64,000 nucleotides of DNA from Micromonospora haikouensis (GTDB lineage: Bacteria; Actinomycetota; Actinomycetes; Mycobacteriales; Micromonosporaceae). The translations under genes were made by a program, and so were the position numbers. This document shows, one piece after another, positions 1 to 8,790 of this stretch (the stretch's first letter is position 1; each line of letters starts with the position of its first letter). The notes beneath the pieces are model-generated. The model saw only the letters and a list, made by a program, of their open reading frames with translations, had not been told where the DNA came from and did not search any database. The stretch covers positions 62,001 through 126,000 of the forward strand of contig NZ_FMCW01000018.1 of the NCBI RefSeq assembly GCF_900091595.1. The letters run 5' to 3'.

Positions 1-1
1 C

Positions 2-1657
2 CCGGTCGACCACCAGGGCGGCGACGTGCTCGCCGTGCCCGACACCTGGTACGTCGACACCACCGGCGAGCCCGGCCGGTCCTACGCGTACGCCGTGGCC
101 GCCGTGCCCGAGGTGACCGTCACCGGTGAGCTGGGCGACCCGGTCGTCGCCGCCGCGCTGCCGGCCGCCGACGGCCCGCCGCCGACGGTGGATGTGCGCG
201 TCGACGCCGCCGCGCCGGGCACGCCGCTGCACCGTCCCTGGCAGCCGATGATCGGCAGCGAGCGGCTGTCGCAGCTGCTGTGCGCCGACACCAGCGGCGG
301 CCGGGAGATCGGGGCGGAGCTGCTGGCGGCCCTGCGCCGCGTCCGCGCGGAGGTGGGCGTCGAGGCCGTGCGGGCGCACGCGATCCTGCACGACGACCTG
401 GGCGTCTACCGGGAGGTCGACGGCCGGCCGGTGCACGACTTCACCGGCGTGGACCGCGTCTACGACCTGCTGCTCTCGGCCGGGCTGCGGCCGGTCGTGG
501 AGATCGGCTTCATGCCCCGCGACCTGGCCCGCGACCCGGAGCGGACGGTGTTCGCCTACCGGGGGGTCATCTCGCCGCCGAAGGACTGGGACCGCTGGGC
601 GGAGCTGGTCCGCGCGCTCGTCGCGCACCTGCTCGACCGGTACGGCGAGGCGGTGCTCGGCTGGGACTTCGAGGTGTGGAACGAGGCCAACCTGGAGGTG
701 TTCTGGGCCGGCACCCGCGAGGAGTGGATGCGGCTGTACGAGGTCACCGCCCGCGCGGTCAAGGACGTCGACCCCCGCATCGCCGTGGGCGGGCCGTCGT
801 CGGCCGCCGCCGGCTGGGTCGACGCCCTGCTGGAACACGCCGCGCAAACGGGCACGCCGGTCGACTTCGTCTCCACCCACACGTACGGCAGCCCGCCGCT
901 GGACCTGCGGCCCACCCTGCGCCGGCTCGGTTTCCCGCACGCCCGGCTGCTGTGGACGGAGTGGGGCGTCACGCCCACCCACTTCCACCCGGTCAACGAC
1001 GGCGCGTCGGCGGCGACGTTCCTGCTCGGCGGCATGCGGTCGGCCGCCGGGCGGGTCGACGCCCTGTCCTACTGGGTGGCCAGCGACCACTTCGAGGAGC
1101 TGGGCCGGCCGCCCCGGCTGCTGCACGGCGGGTTCGGCCTGATCACCGTCGGCGGCATCGCCAAGCCCCGCTACCACGCCCTGCGGATGCTCGCCCGGCT
1201 CGGCGACACGGAGCTGCCGGTGCGGGCGTCCGGCGACGGCGCGGACGGCCTGGTGCAGGCGTGGGCGAGCCGGCACGCCGACGGCGGCCTCGCCGTGCTG
1301 GTCTGGGTGTCGACGCTCGACCAGTCGAAGCGCGACGGCGATCCGGCGCTGGCCCGCCGGGTCCGGTTGGGCGTGGCCGGCGGGACCGGCGGCGGCGTGA
1401 CGGTGACCCGGCTCGACCGCGAGCACGGCGACGTCACCACCCTCGCGGGCCGGCTCGGCGTCGGGGACTGGCCGACCGACGGGCAGTGGGACGCGCTGCG
1501 GGCCGCCGACGCGCTGCCGGCGGAGCCCGTCGAGCCGGACGTGGCCGGCGGGGTGGCGACGGTGGAGCTGCTGGTGCCCCAGCCGGGCGCCGTGCTCGTC
1601 GAGTTCGCGCCGCCTGAGCCGGCGGGCCGAGCCGCTGCGCCGGCGACGACGGGCTGA
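2..1657 (+). CDS. Glycoside hydrolase family 39 (beta-xylosidase-like), 5' end outside window
   Basis: Retaining glycosidase of the GH39 TIM-barrel type, the family of beta-xylosidases and alpha-L-iduronidases. The frame is open from the window edge, so the N-terminus is missing; the GTG at 26 is not a convincing start because sequence before it is still coding-like. The acid/base glutamate is in WNEAN (codon 683-685) and the nucleophile glutamate in WTEWG (codon 959-961), with the HTYGSPP segment between them as is usual in this family. A beta-sandwich-like region follows the barrel. The last codons run into a 36-bp tandem repeat. No secretion signal can be assessed because the start is missing. 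Substrate specificity is inferred only at family level. Confidence 0.85.
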   Translation, partial: PVDHQGGDVLAVPDTWYVDTTGEPGRSYAYAVAAVPEVTVTGELGDPVVAAALPAADGPPPTVDVRVDAAAPGTPLHRPWQPMIGSERLSQLLCADTSGGREIGAELLAALRRVRAEVGVEAVRAHAILHDDLGVYREVDGRPVHDFTGVDRVYDLLLSAGLRPVVEIGFMPRDLARDPERTVFAYRGVISPPKDWDRWAELVRALVAHLLDRYGEAVLGWDFEVWNEANLEVFWAGTREEWMRLYEVTARAVKDVDPRIAVGGPSSAAAGWVDALLEHAAQTGTPVDFVSTHTYGSPPLDLRPTLRRLGFPHARLLWTEWGVTPTHFHPVNDGASAATFLLGGMRSAAGRVDALSYWVASDHFEELGRPPRLLHGGFGLITVGGIAKPRYHALRMLARLGDTELPVRASGDGADGLVQAWASRHADGGLAVLVWVSTLDQSKRDGDPALARRVRLGVAGGTGGGVTVTRLDREHGDVTTLAGRLGVGDWPTDGQWDALRAADALPAEPVEPDVAGGVATVELLVPQPGAVLVEFAPPEPAGRAAAPATTG

Positions 1658-1745
1658 GGCGGGCCGAGCCGGCGGCCCGTGACGTCGGGCTGAGGCGGGC
1701 CGAGCCGGCGGCCCGTGACGTCGGGCTGAGGCGGGCCGAGCCGTC
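1615..1745. repeat. 36-bp tandem repeat, about 2.5 good copies plus one diverged copy
   Basis: Units begin TGAGGCGGGCCGAGCC at 1655, 1691 and 1727, exactly 36 bp apart; the third is cut short. A diverged copy starting near 1615 lies inside the end of the GH39 gene. Each unit supplies a TGA in the same frame, so the repeat carries the stop codon. There are no spacers, so this is not a CRISPR array. Confidence 0.9.
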
Positions 1746-1764
1746 GGCTCGGGGCGGGGCGGGG

Positions 1765-2457
1765 TCACACGGCGAGCGCGGCCCGGACGGCGTGCTCGGC
1801 GGTGGCCCCGCCGTCGCCGGTCGAGGTGACCCGGCCCGACTCCAGCACGTAGTAGCGCTGGGCGACCCGCAGGGCGAAGCCGAGGTGCTGCTCCACGAGG
1901 AGCACCTGGATGCCGGCGCGGGCGGTCAGCTCGACGACGCGGTCCTGGATCTCGGCGACCACCGAGGGCTGGATGCCCTCGGTGGGCTCGTCGAGCAGCA
2001 GCAGCTTCGGCCGGGTGACCAGCGCCCGGGCGATGGCGAGCTGCTGGCGCTGGCCGCCGGAAAGCAGCCCGGCCCGGCGGCGCAGCAGCGGGCGCAGCGC
2101 CGGGAACAGGTCGAGCGCCTCGGCGGTGGCCGCCGCGCCGTCGCGCCGGCCGTCGGCGACCAGCCGCAGGTTCTCCCCCGCCGTCAGGTGCGGGAAGCAC
2201 TGCTGGCCCTGCGGCACGTACGCCATGCCCCGGGCGACCCGCTGGTGCGGGGCGAGCCGGGTGACGTCCTCCCCGGCCAGCTCGACGGTGCCGGCGCGGG
2301 GCCGGAGCAGGCCCACCGCGACCCGCAGCAGGGTGCTCTTGCCGGCCCCGTTGTGGCCCAGCACGGCGGCGACGCCGTCGGCGGGGACGGCGAGGTCCAC
2401 GCCGTGCAGCACCTCGCTGCGTCCGTACCCGGCGTGCACGCCGCGCAGTGTCAACAT
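1765..2457 (-). CDS. urtE: Urea ABC transporter ATP-binding protein UrtE
   Basis: One of the two cytoplasmic ATPases of the urea ABC importer (branched-chain amino acid transporter type, LivF-like). Walker A is GHNGAGKST, the signature is LSGGQRQQ, and Walker B is LLLLDEPTEG with a downstream H-loop (VEQHLG). The 230-residue length is normal for UrtE. The start is the ATG whose first base is the last base of the urtD stop (TGATG), so the genes are translationally coupled. A GTG one codon upstream is also possible. It is the last gene of urtABCDE. Assignment to urea rather than amino acids rests on operon content and the nearby urease. Confidence 0.93.
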   Translation of the reverse strand: MLTLRGVHAGYGRSEVLHGVDLAVPADGVAAVLGHNGAGKSTLLRVAVGLLRPRAGTVELAGEDVTRLAPHQRVARGMAYVPQGQQCFPHLTAGENLRLVADGRRDGAAATAEALDLFPALRPLLRRRAGLLSGGQRQQLAIARALVTRPKLLLLDEPTEGIQPSVVAEIQDRVVELTARAGIQVLLVEQHLGFALRVAQRYYVLESGRVTSTGDGGATAEHAVRAALAV

Positions 2458-3218
2458 CACGCCTCCGTGGGAGCGTCGACGGGGTGGCCGAGGTAGACCT
2501 CCTGCACCCGGGGGTCGGCCTGGACCTGGGCGACGGTGCCCTCGCTGAGCACGCGCCCGGCGTGCAGCACGGTCACGGTGCGGGCGAAACGGCGCAGGAA
2601 GTCCATGTCGTGTTCGATGACGACGACGGTGCGGTCCCGGCTGACGGTCTCCAGCAGGGCGCCGGTGGCGTCGCGCTCGTCGTGGCTCATCCCGGCGACC
2701 GGCTCGTCGAGCAGCAGCAGCCGGGCGTCGGAGACGAGCAGCATGCCGATCTCCAGCCACTGTTTCTGCCCGTGGGCGAGGGTGCCGGCGAGGTGGTCGG
2801 CCCGGTCGGCGAGGCCGATGGTGTCCAGGGCTGCGACGACCTCGTCGGGCAGCCGTCGCCGGCGGCGGGCCAGCGTCCACCAGCTCCGGCCGGCCCCGGC
2901 GGCGATGTCGAGGTTCTGCGCGACGGTCAGCTCCTCGAACACGGCGGCGGTCTGGAAGGTGCGGCCGACGCCGAGGCGGGCGATGCGGTGCACGTCCCGG
3001 CCGAGCAGTTCCCGGTCGCCGAAGCGGACCGAGCCGGTGGCCCGGACCAGGCCGGTGACGGCGTCGACGAGGGTGGTCTTGCCCGCGCCGTTGGGCCCGA
3101 TGAGGAAGCGCAGGTCGCCGGCGGGCACGTCCAGGTCGACGCCGTCGACGGCGGTGAAGCCGTCGAAGCTGACCCGCAGGCCCCGCACGCGCAGGCCGTC
3201 GTTCTGTGCGTCGGTCAT
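2457..3218 (-). CDS. urtD: Urea ABC transporter ATP-binding protein UrtD
   Basis: Second ATPase of the urea importer (LivG-like, 253 residues). Walker A is GPNGAGKTT near residues 37-45, the signature region reads LAHGQKQW, which is the form typical of UrtD, and Walker B is LLLLDEPVAGM. The ATG start overlaps the urtC stop by one base (TGATG). The much longer open frame upstream is a shadow of urtC. It pairs with UrtE beneath the UrtB/UrtC permeases. Confidence 0.93.
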   Translation of the reverse strand: MTDAQNDGLRVRGLRVSFDGFTAVDGVDLDVPAGDLRFLIGPNGAGKTTLVDAVTGLVRATGSVRFGDRELLGRDVHRIARLGVGRTFQTAAVFEELTVAQNLDIAAGAGRSWWTLARRRRRLPDEVVAALDTIGLADRADHLAGTLAHGQKQWLEIGMLLVSDARLLLLDEPVAGMSHDERDATGALLETVSRDRTVVVIEHDMDFLRRFARTVTVLHAGRVLSEGTVAQVQADPRVQEVYLGHPVDAPTEA

Positions 3219-4399
3219 GCCGCCGGCACCTCCGTCCGGGTCCGGCCGCCGCGGGCGGGCGGGACGCGGCGCCACCAGGGCGGCCGGTCGGGCGTCGCGC
3301 GTCGGGTGCGCCGCAGCGCCCACAGCGACGCCAGGCCGCCGGGGAGGAACGCGACCACCAGCACGAACAGCAGCCCCTGCAGGTACGTCCAGGTGCCCGG
3401 GAACCGCTCGGACAGCGCGGTACGCGCCCAGGCGACCGCGACCGCGCCGAGCACCGGGCCGAGCAGGGTGGCCCGCCCGCCGACGGCGACGCCGATGACG
3501 AACTCGATGGACGGCACGATGCCGATCAGGGCGGGCGAGATGATGCCGACGGCGGGGACGAACAGCGCCCCGGCGAGGCCGGCCATGCCGGCGGCCACCA
3601 CGTACGCGACGACCTTGACGGTGGCCGGGTCGTAGCCGAGGAACCGGACCCGCTCCTCCCCGTCGCGCACCGCCACCAGCAGCTCGCCGTAGCGGCTGTG
3701 GATGAGCTGGCGGGCCAGCGCGAGCAGCCCCAGCAGCGCGGCGGCGATCAGGAAGTAGACGGTGCGCTGGTTGACCGGGTCGTCGAGGTCGTAGCCGAAG
3801 AAGCCCTGGATGTCGGTGAGGCCGTTGGTGCCGCCGGTGGTGCCCTGCTGGCCGACCAGCAGGATCACCATGGCGGCGGCGAGGGCCTGGCTGAGGATGG
3901 CGAAGTAGGCGCCCCGCACGCGGCGGCGGAAGACCAGCGAGCCGAGCCCGAAGGCGACGACCATGGGCAGCAGCACGGTGGCGGGCAGGGCGAACCAGGG
4001 GCTGGCGAACGGCCGCCACCACCACGGCAGCTCGTCGAGCTGCCCGTACAACTGCATGAAGTCGGGCAGCGCGCCGGGGCCCGCGTCGGCGAGCTTGAGG
4101 TGCATGGCCATCGCGTAGCCGCCGAGGCCGAAGAAGACGCCCTGGCCGAGGGTGAGCATGCCGCCGCGCCCCCAGGCGATGCCGATGCCGACGGCGACCA
4201 TCGCGACGCACAGGTACTTGGCCAGCAGCGCCAGCCGGAAGTCCGACAGCACCAGGGGGGCCGCGCCGAACAGCAGCGCCGCGCCGGCGGCGAAGCCGAG
4301 CGCCGCGCGGGCCCGGCCGCCGGCGCGGCGTGCGGGCGGCGGCGGTGCCGGCGCGGCGGGCTCGTCGGCGGCGGTGGCCGGGCCGGTCACGGTGGTCAT
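3215..4399 (-). CDS. urtC: Urea ABC transporter permease UrtC
   Basis: Inner-membrane permease subunit (LivM-like, 394 residues). An Ala/Pro-rich cytoplasmic N-terminus of about 40 residues is followed by hydrophobic segments and the conserved WGRGGMLTLGQGVFFGLGGYA stretch of this permease class. The ATG at 4399 is chosen over an upstream in-frame start because AGGAG lies just before it and it overlaps the urtB stop as ATGA. It forms the translocation pore with UrtB. Confidence 0.93.
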   Translation of the reverse strand: MTTVTGPATAADEPAAPAPPPPARRAGGRARAALGFAAGAALLFGAAPLVLSDFRLALLAKYLCVAMVAVGIGIAWGRGGMLTLGQGVFFGLGGYAMAMHLKLADAGPGALPDFMQLYGQLDELPWWWRPFASPWFALPATVLLPMVVAFGLGSLVFRRRVRGAYFAILSQALAAAMVILLVGQQGTTGGTNGLTDIQGFFGYDLDDPVNQRTVYFLIAAALLGLLALARQLIHSRYGELLVAVRDGEERVRFLGYDPATVKVVAYVVAAGMAGLAGALFVPAVGIISPALIGIVPSIEFVIGVAVGGRATLLGPVLGAVAVAWARTALSERFPGTWTYLQGLLFVLVVAFLPGGLASLWALRRTRRATPDRPPWWRRVPPARGGRTRTEVPAA

Positions 4400-5283
4400 G
4401 CGAGGCTCCTGGTACGCAGGGTGAACAGGCCCTGTGGCCGCCACTGGAGGAACGCGACGATCGCCACGAAGACGATCACCTTGGCGACGCTGAGGGTGGT
4501 GAGGTATTCACCGGTGGCCTGGAGCACGCCGAGGGCGAAGGCGACGATCACGCTGCCCTTGAGCTGGCCGATCCCGCCGACCACGACCACCAGGAAGGCG
4601 TCGATGATGAGGTTGGTGCCCATGGTCGGGCCGATCGGCCCGAGCAGGGTCAGCGCGACCCCGGCGACGCCGGCCAGGCCGGAGCCGACGAAGAAGGTGG
4701 TGCGGTCGACCCGGGCGGTGGCGATGCCGGAGACGGCGGCGAGGTCGCGGTTCTGCACGACGGCGCGGATGCGGCGGCCCAGCGGGGTGAGCCGCAGCGC
4801 GAGGGTCAGCGCCACCACGGCGGCCACGGCGAGGCCGAGGATGAACAGCCGGTTGTTGGCGACGGTGATGCCGCCGGGCAGCGCCACGTTGCCGGTGAGC
4901 AGGGCGGGCGCGCGGGTCTGCACGTTGGGGCTGCCGAAGATGTCCCGGGCCGCCTGCTGGAGCATCAGCGACACGCCCCAGGTGACGAGCAGGGTGTCCA
5001 GGGGCCGGGCGTAGAGGCGGCGGATGAGCAGCACCTCCAGCAGCACCCCGAGCGCGCCGGCCACCGCGAAGGCGACGGGCAGGGCGACCAGCAGCGACCA
5101 GCCGGCCGAGGTGATCGTCTGCTGGAGCACGTAGGTGGTGTAGGCGCCGGCCATGATGAACTCGCCGTGGGCCATGTTGATGACGTTCATCTGGCCGAAG
5201 GTGAGCGCGAGCCCGAGCGCGACGAGCAGCAGGACCGCGCCGATGCTGACGCCGGTGAAGAGCTGTCCGAACAGGACTGTCAC
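4396..5283 (-). CDS. urtB: Urea ABC transporter permease UrtB
   Basis: Inner-membrane permease subunit (LivH-like, 295 residues) with about eight hydrophobic segments. The N-terminal ALGLALTFGQMNVINMAHGE stretch is diagnostic of the LivH/UrtB family. It starts with GTG at 5283, preceded by CGGAG at suitable spacing. A gap of about 57 bp separates it from urtA, the largest within the operon, consistent with higher expression of the binding protein. Confidence 0.93.
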   Translation of the reverse strand: MTVLFGQLFTGVSIGAVLLLVALGLALTFGQMNVINMAHGEFIMAGAYTTYVLQQTITSAGWSLLVALPVAFAVAGALGVLLEVLLIRRLYARPLDTLLVTWGVSLMLQQAARDIFGSPNVQTRAPALLTGNVALPGGITVANNRLFILGLAVAAVVALTLALRLTPLGRRIRAVVQNRDLAAVSGIATARVDRTTFFVGSGLAGVAGVALTLLGPIGPTMGTNLIIDAFLVVVVGGIGQLKGSVIVAFALGVLQATGEYLTTLSVAKVIVFVAIVAFLQWRPQGLFTLRTRSLA

Positions 5284-5340
5284 GGTTGCTCCGAGGAGGG
5301 GTGGGGCCCGGGCGGCGCGGGGGCCGCCCGGGCCGGGTGG

Positions 5341-6585
5341 TCAGCTCAGGCCGGTCGCCCAGGGGTAGCTCTTGAGGTACGGGTCGGGCTTGATCGGCTG
5401 GCCGGAGTTCCACACCTCGGTGATCAGCCCGTCCGCGCCGACCTTGCCGATCCGGGCGGTCTTGGCGATGTGCTGGGTCGGGCCGTCCACGGTGACCAGG
5501 CCCTCGGGCGCCTCGTAGGTGATGCCGCCAGCGGCGGCGCGGACCTTCTCCACGTCGAAGGAGCCGGCCTTGGTGACCATCTCCTTCCACAGGTACACGG
5601 CGACGTACGCGGCCTCCATCGGGTCGCTGGTCGGCTTGTCCGCGCCGTACTTCGCCTTGTACGCGGCGACGAACTTCGCGTTCGCCCCGCCCGGGGTGGT
5701 CTGGTAGTAGTTCCAGGCGGTCAGCTGGTCCTTGAGATATTGCGTGCCGATGCCCTTGACCTCCTCCTCGGCGATCGACACGGACACCACGGGCATGCTG
5801 GTCGCGTTGAGCCCGGCGGACGTGTATTCCTTGAAGAACGCCACGTTGCTGTCGCCGTTGAGGGTGTTGAACACCGCGTCGGCCTTCGCCGACTTCACCT
5901 TGTTGACGATGGTGCCGAACTCGGTGGAGCCGAGCGGGGCGTAGTCCTCGCCGAGGACGGTCATCCCGTTGGCCTTCGCGTACGCCTTTATGATCTTGTT
6001 GGCCGTGCGGGGGAAGACGTAGTCGCTGCCCACGAGGTAGACCGACTTCTTGCCCTGCGCCTTGAGGTAGTCCAGGCCGGGGACGATCTGCTGGTTGGTC
6101 GTCGCCCCGGTGTAGAAGATGTAGGGCGACTGTTCCAGGCCCTCGTACTGCACCGGATAGAACAGCAGCGCCTTGTTCTTCTCGAACACCGGCTTGACGG
6201 CCTTGCGGCTGGCCGAGGTCCAGCAGCCGAAGACGGCGGCGACGCGGTCCTCGGAGATGAGCTTCTCGGCCTTCTCGGCGAAGGTCGGCCAGTCCGAGGC
6301 GCCGTCCTCGCCGACCGGCACGATCTTCTTGCCGAGGACGCCGCCGGCCGCGTTGATTTCCTCCACGGCGAGCATGATCGAGTCGCGGACGGTGACCTCG
6401 CTGATGGCCATGGTGCCGGAGAGCGAGTTGAGCAGGCCCACCTTGACGGTGTCGCCCGAGACGTCGGCGCTGACGCCCGTTCCCGACGTGCTGTCGGAGG
6501 TCTTGCTGCCGCACGCGGCCAGCGCGGCTGCGACGACGAAGGCCATGGTGCCGGCCAGGATGCGGCGGCCCCGGAACAGTGACAT
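5341..6585 (-). CDS. urtA: Urea ABC transporter substrate-binding lipoprotein UrtA
   Basis: Extracytoplasmic urea-binding protein, first gene of urtABCDE. The 414-residue product has a lipoprotein signal: charged start MSLFRGRR, a hydrophobic core and the lipobox LAAC, so it should be lipid-anchored outside the membrane. The mature part is a type I periplasmic-binding fold with UrtA features such as the [25 protein letters not shown] and YPVQYEGLE segments. The ATG at 6585 follows GGGGAG. The open frame runs further upstream but nothing there looks coding. A GlnR-like site lies about 210-235 bp upstream. Confidence 0.95.
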   Translation of the reverse strand: MSLFRGRRILAGTMAFVVAAALAACGSKTSDSTSGTGVSADVSGDTVKVGLLNSLSGTMAISEVTVRDSIMLAVEEINAAGGVLGKKIVPVGEDGASDWPTFAEKAEKLISEDRVAAVFGCWTSASRKAVKPVFEKNKALLFYPVQYEGLEQSPYIFYTGATTNQQIVPGLDYLKAQGKKSVYLVGSDYVFPRTANKIIKAYAKANGMTVLGEDYAPLGSTEFGTIVNKVKSAKADAVFNTLNGDSNVAFFKEYTSAGLNATSMPVVSVSIAEEEVKGIGTQYLKDQLTAWNYYQTTPGGANAKFVAAYKAKYGADKPTSDPMEAAYVAVYLWKEMVTKAGSFDVEKVRAAAGGITYEAPEGLVTVDGPTQHIAKTARIGKVGADGLITEVWNSGQPIKPDPYLKSYPWATGLS

Positions 6586-6650
6586 GCAATCTCCCCTGCG
6601 GTGAGCGTGGAGCGACGACCACCGGCCCTGTCGGGCCGGGCTGCATTGCC

Positions 6651-6671
6651 ATTGGCGATTGGTGATTGGTG
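6651..6671. repeat. Three tandem 7-mers ATTGG[C/T]G
   Basis: ATTGGCG-ATTGGTG-ATTGGTG, three consecutive heptamers 66-86 bp upstream of the urtA start. The regular 7-bp step and closeness to the start make a regulator-binding or leader element possible. No known regulator can be named from this motif. Confidence 0.75.
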
Positions 6672-6791
6672 AAGCGGTGCGGTCACGGGTGTCGCGTCGG
6701 GCGGAAAGGCCGGCCGGCGGGTGGGACGCCGGCCGATCATCCGCAGTGGACGTCGGGCAGGCAAAGCCTCGACTCGATTCATTGCGGCCAC

Positions 6792-6818
6792 GTTTCCCGG
6801 CCCTTAATTGCCTGTTTC
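6792..6818 (-). promoter_or_regulatory. Candidate GlnR binding site upstream of urtA
   Basis: On the minus strand there are two GAAAC half-sites (6818-6814 and 6796-6792) separated by exactly 17 bp, with TTAAG in the middle. The actinobacterial GlnR consensus is gTnAC-n6-GAAAC-n6-gTnAC-n6-GAAAC, so GAAAC motifs recur every 22 bp, which is what is seen. The central box matches gTnAC at two of its four fixed positions, and the fourth box is not recognisable. Urea transport is a typical GlnR target. Confidence 0.55.
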
Positions 6819-7032
6819 CCGAACGGCCGGTAAGGCCAGCTGAGCGGAGGAAAGCAGCAAAAGCCGCCACCATCTCCGGAGGATTCACGGAGAATGGAGA
6901 CGGCCCACATCAGACAATTGGAAGAACGGTCGCCTGCGCCCCGTAATCACATTTCGACTAAACGGCCGGCGAGCCAGTTACTTCCTGCGTGAAGGATTTT
7001 AGCGGGGTCCCCCGGCCGGCTGTCAAGCGCCC

Positions 7033-8169
7033 CTACAGCTCCGCCAGCACCGCGAAGTCGAGCCCGTCGGCCTCGGCCAGGTAGATCCGCTGGCGCACGT
7101 GCCGCCCCCGCAGCCGCAGCTCCCCCCGCGGCCCCTGGTACGACACCGCGTCGGCGGCGGCCCCGATCGCCCGCACGTCCAGCGTGCGGGCCCGGGCGAT
7201 CAGCGCCGCCAGCAGCATCACGCCCTCGTAGCAGGACTCCCCCAGGCTGCCCAGCGGCGGCGCCTCCACCCCGAACCGGCGGGCGAACGCCCCGTGGAAG
7301 TCGAGGTTCTCCCGGGTGACCAGGCCGGCGAAGAACCCGGCCGTGCTGTACAACCGGCGGGTCGCGCCCGCCCCGCTGGCCAGCAGCATGTTCTCGTCCA
7401 TCAGCGTGCTCAGCCGCAGGCAGCGCTCGTCCAGCCCGCTGCGGGCGAACGCCCGGTTGAACCGCACCGCGTCCGCGCCGACCAGCAGCATCAGCACCCC
7501 GTCTGCCTCGGACTGCTCGACGGCGCGCAGGACGGGGCCGAAGTCGTCGGTGCCCAGCGGCAGGAACCGCTGCCCGCACACCCGCGCCCCGCTGCGCAGC
7601 GCGTACCGCTGGGCGGCACGGGCCGTGCGGCGCGGCCACACGTAGTCGTTGCCCACCACGTACCACCGGCGCACGCCCTGCTCGCCGGCCAGCAGCCGCA
7701 TCGCCGGCCAGAGCTGCGCGTCGGGCGTCTCGCTGGTGAGGAAGACCCCCTCGGTGCGCTCGCCGCCCTCGTAGAGCGCCGTGTAGACGTACGGCACCCG
7801 GTGCGCGACGCGCGGGGCCACCGCCTGCCGCACCGACGAGATGTGCCAGCCGGTCACCCCCTGCACCGCGCCGGTCGACACCAGCGCCTCCACCTCGGCG
7901 GCCACCTCGGCCGGCGGGGCGCCGCCGTCGACGGGCACCAGGCGCAGCTCGCGGCCGAGCACCCCGCCGGCGCGGTTGATCTCCTCCATCGCGAGCTGGG
8001 CGCAGAGCTCGCAGGTCGGGCCGAACATCCCGGCGGGCCCCCGCATCGGGTAGACCAGCGCGACGCTGACCACCGACCGGTCCACGGTGAGCCAGGGCGC
8101 GGGAAGGTGGAGCGTCTGCCCCGGCTGGGGATGCGGCGCACCAGCCGGGCGCCCTGCCGGCACGGACAT
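7033..8169 (-). CDS. UrtA/AmiC-like type I periplasmic-binding-fold protein without signal peptide
   Basis: About 378 residues with the substrate-binding fold shared by UrtA and the amide sensor AmiC (segments ALVYPMRGPAGMFGP, EEINRAGGVLGRELRLV, GVTGWHISSVRQAV). Unlike UrtA it has no signal peptide or lipobox; the N-terminus is Pro/Gly-rich, so it is probably cytoplasmic and senses rather than imports. The start is uncertain: ATG at 8169 or GTG at 8202, neither with a good Shine-Dalgarno. It diverges from a MarR gene and lies upstream of urtABCDE on the same strand. A role as urea/amide sensor is inferred from fold, location and lack of export signal. Confidence 0.75.
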   Translation of the reverse strand: MSVPAGRPAGAPHPQPGQTLHLPAPWLTVDRSVVSVALVYPMRGPAGMFGPTCELCAQLAMEEINRAGGVLGRELRLVPVDGGAPPAEVAAEVEALVSTGAVQGVTGWHISSVRQAVAPRVAHRVPYVYTALYEGGERTEGVFLTSETPDAQLWPAMRLLAGEQGVRRWYVVGNDYVWPRRTARAAQRYALRSGARVCGQRFLPLGTDDFGPVLRAVEQSEADGVLMLLVGADAVRFNRAFARSGLDERCLRLSTLMDENMLLASGAGATRRLYSTAGFFAGLVTRENLDFHGAFARRFGVEAPPLGSLGESCYEGVMLLAALIARARTLDVRAIGAAADAVSYQGPRGELRLRGRHVRQRIYLAEADGLDFAVLAEL

Positions 8170-8233
8170 GACGACATGATTGCCGCCGGCCGGTGCCCAC
8201 ACCAGACCCGGTCAGGATGCGGGACCTTTTCGG

Positions 8234-8239
8234 TACGAT
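8234..8239 (+). promoter_or_regulatory. Probable -10 box of the MarR gene
   Basis: TACGAT, 27 bp before the MarR ATG and followed by a GGGGGAGAG ribosome-binding site. No good -35 hexamer is visible. The 97-bp gap also has to hold the start signals of the divergent binding-protein gene. Confidence 0.4.
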
Positions 8240-8266
8240 GACAGCCCCACCGAACGGGGGAGAGTC

Positions 8267-8743
8267 ATGCCCGAGGTGCCCGCGACGCCCGTCGACCTGC
8301 TGCGTGCGCTGACCCGTGCCGAGCGGCTGCTCGCCCGGCGGGTCGGCGGTGTCCTGGCCGCCGAGGGCCTCACCGTGGAGGCCTGGCGGGTGCTGTGCCT
8401 GCTCGCCGACGGGCAGGGGCACCCGATGAGCGAGGTCGCCACCGAGGAGTCCCTGCCACCGGGGACGCTGACCAAGCTGGTCGACCAGCTCGTCGACCAG
8501 AACCTGGTCTACCGGCGGATCGACCCGCAGGACCGGCGGCGCATCCGCGCGTACCTGACCGCCCGGGGCCGCCGCGAGCAGGAACGCGTCGACGCCCTGG
8601 TCCGGGCGGACCTGGCCGACCTGGCCACCGACGACGACCTCGCGCTGGCCGGGGCGCTGGCCGCGCTGGTCGACCGGCTGGGCGCCGGCCGCCGCCCGGT
8701 CGGCGCGGGGACCGGCCCGCGCCCCCGCGTCGCGACCCGCTGA
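8267..8743 (+). CDS. MarR family transcriptional regulator
   Basis: 158-residue winged-helix regulator of the MarR family. The helix-turn-helix and wing are recognisable: WRVLCLLADG, MSEVATEESLPPGTLTKLVDQLVDQNLV, then R-x-DPQDRRRIRAYLT. The ATG at 8267 follows GGGGGAGAG; an upstream in-frame start has no ribosome site. Divergent from the UrtA/AmiC-like gene and convergent with ureD, so it probably controls itself and the divergent gene. The ligand is unknown. Confidence 0.88.
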   Translation: MPEVPATPVDLLRALTRAERLLARRVGGVLAAEGLTVEAWRVLCLLADGQGHPMSEVATEESLPPGTLTKLVDQLVDQNLVYRRIDPQDRRRIRAYLTARGRREQERVDALVRADLADLATDDDLALAGALAALVDRLGAGRRPVGAGTGPRPRVATR

Positions 8744-8790
8744 CGCCCGCAGCCGCCGCCCCGGGCCGGCCACATCCCGCGCCCGTCCGC

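Larger units (their letters stand above)
6586..7032. other. Intergenic region upstream of urtA
   Basis: 447 bp without a supported gene, between the start of urtA and the stop of the UrtA/AmiC-like gene (both minus strand). It contains a three-copy 7-bp repeat (6651-6671) and a GlnR-like double site (6792-6818). It is visibly richer in A+T than the flanking genes, as expected of a promoter region. Confidence 0.7.

Noticed and set aside
280-1617. Long plus-strand reading frame of 445 codons inside the GH39 gene
   Set aside because: Arg/Gly/Ala/Pro-rich shadow of the real frame; no family match and no ribosome site.
1651-1745. CRISPR array
   Set aside because: The 36-bp units follow each other directly without spacers, and no cas genes are present.
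2448-6582. Several long plus-strand frames over the urt genes
   Set aside because: They are antisense shadows of urtA-urtE with biased composition, typical of very high-GC DNA.
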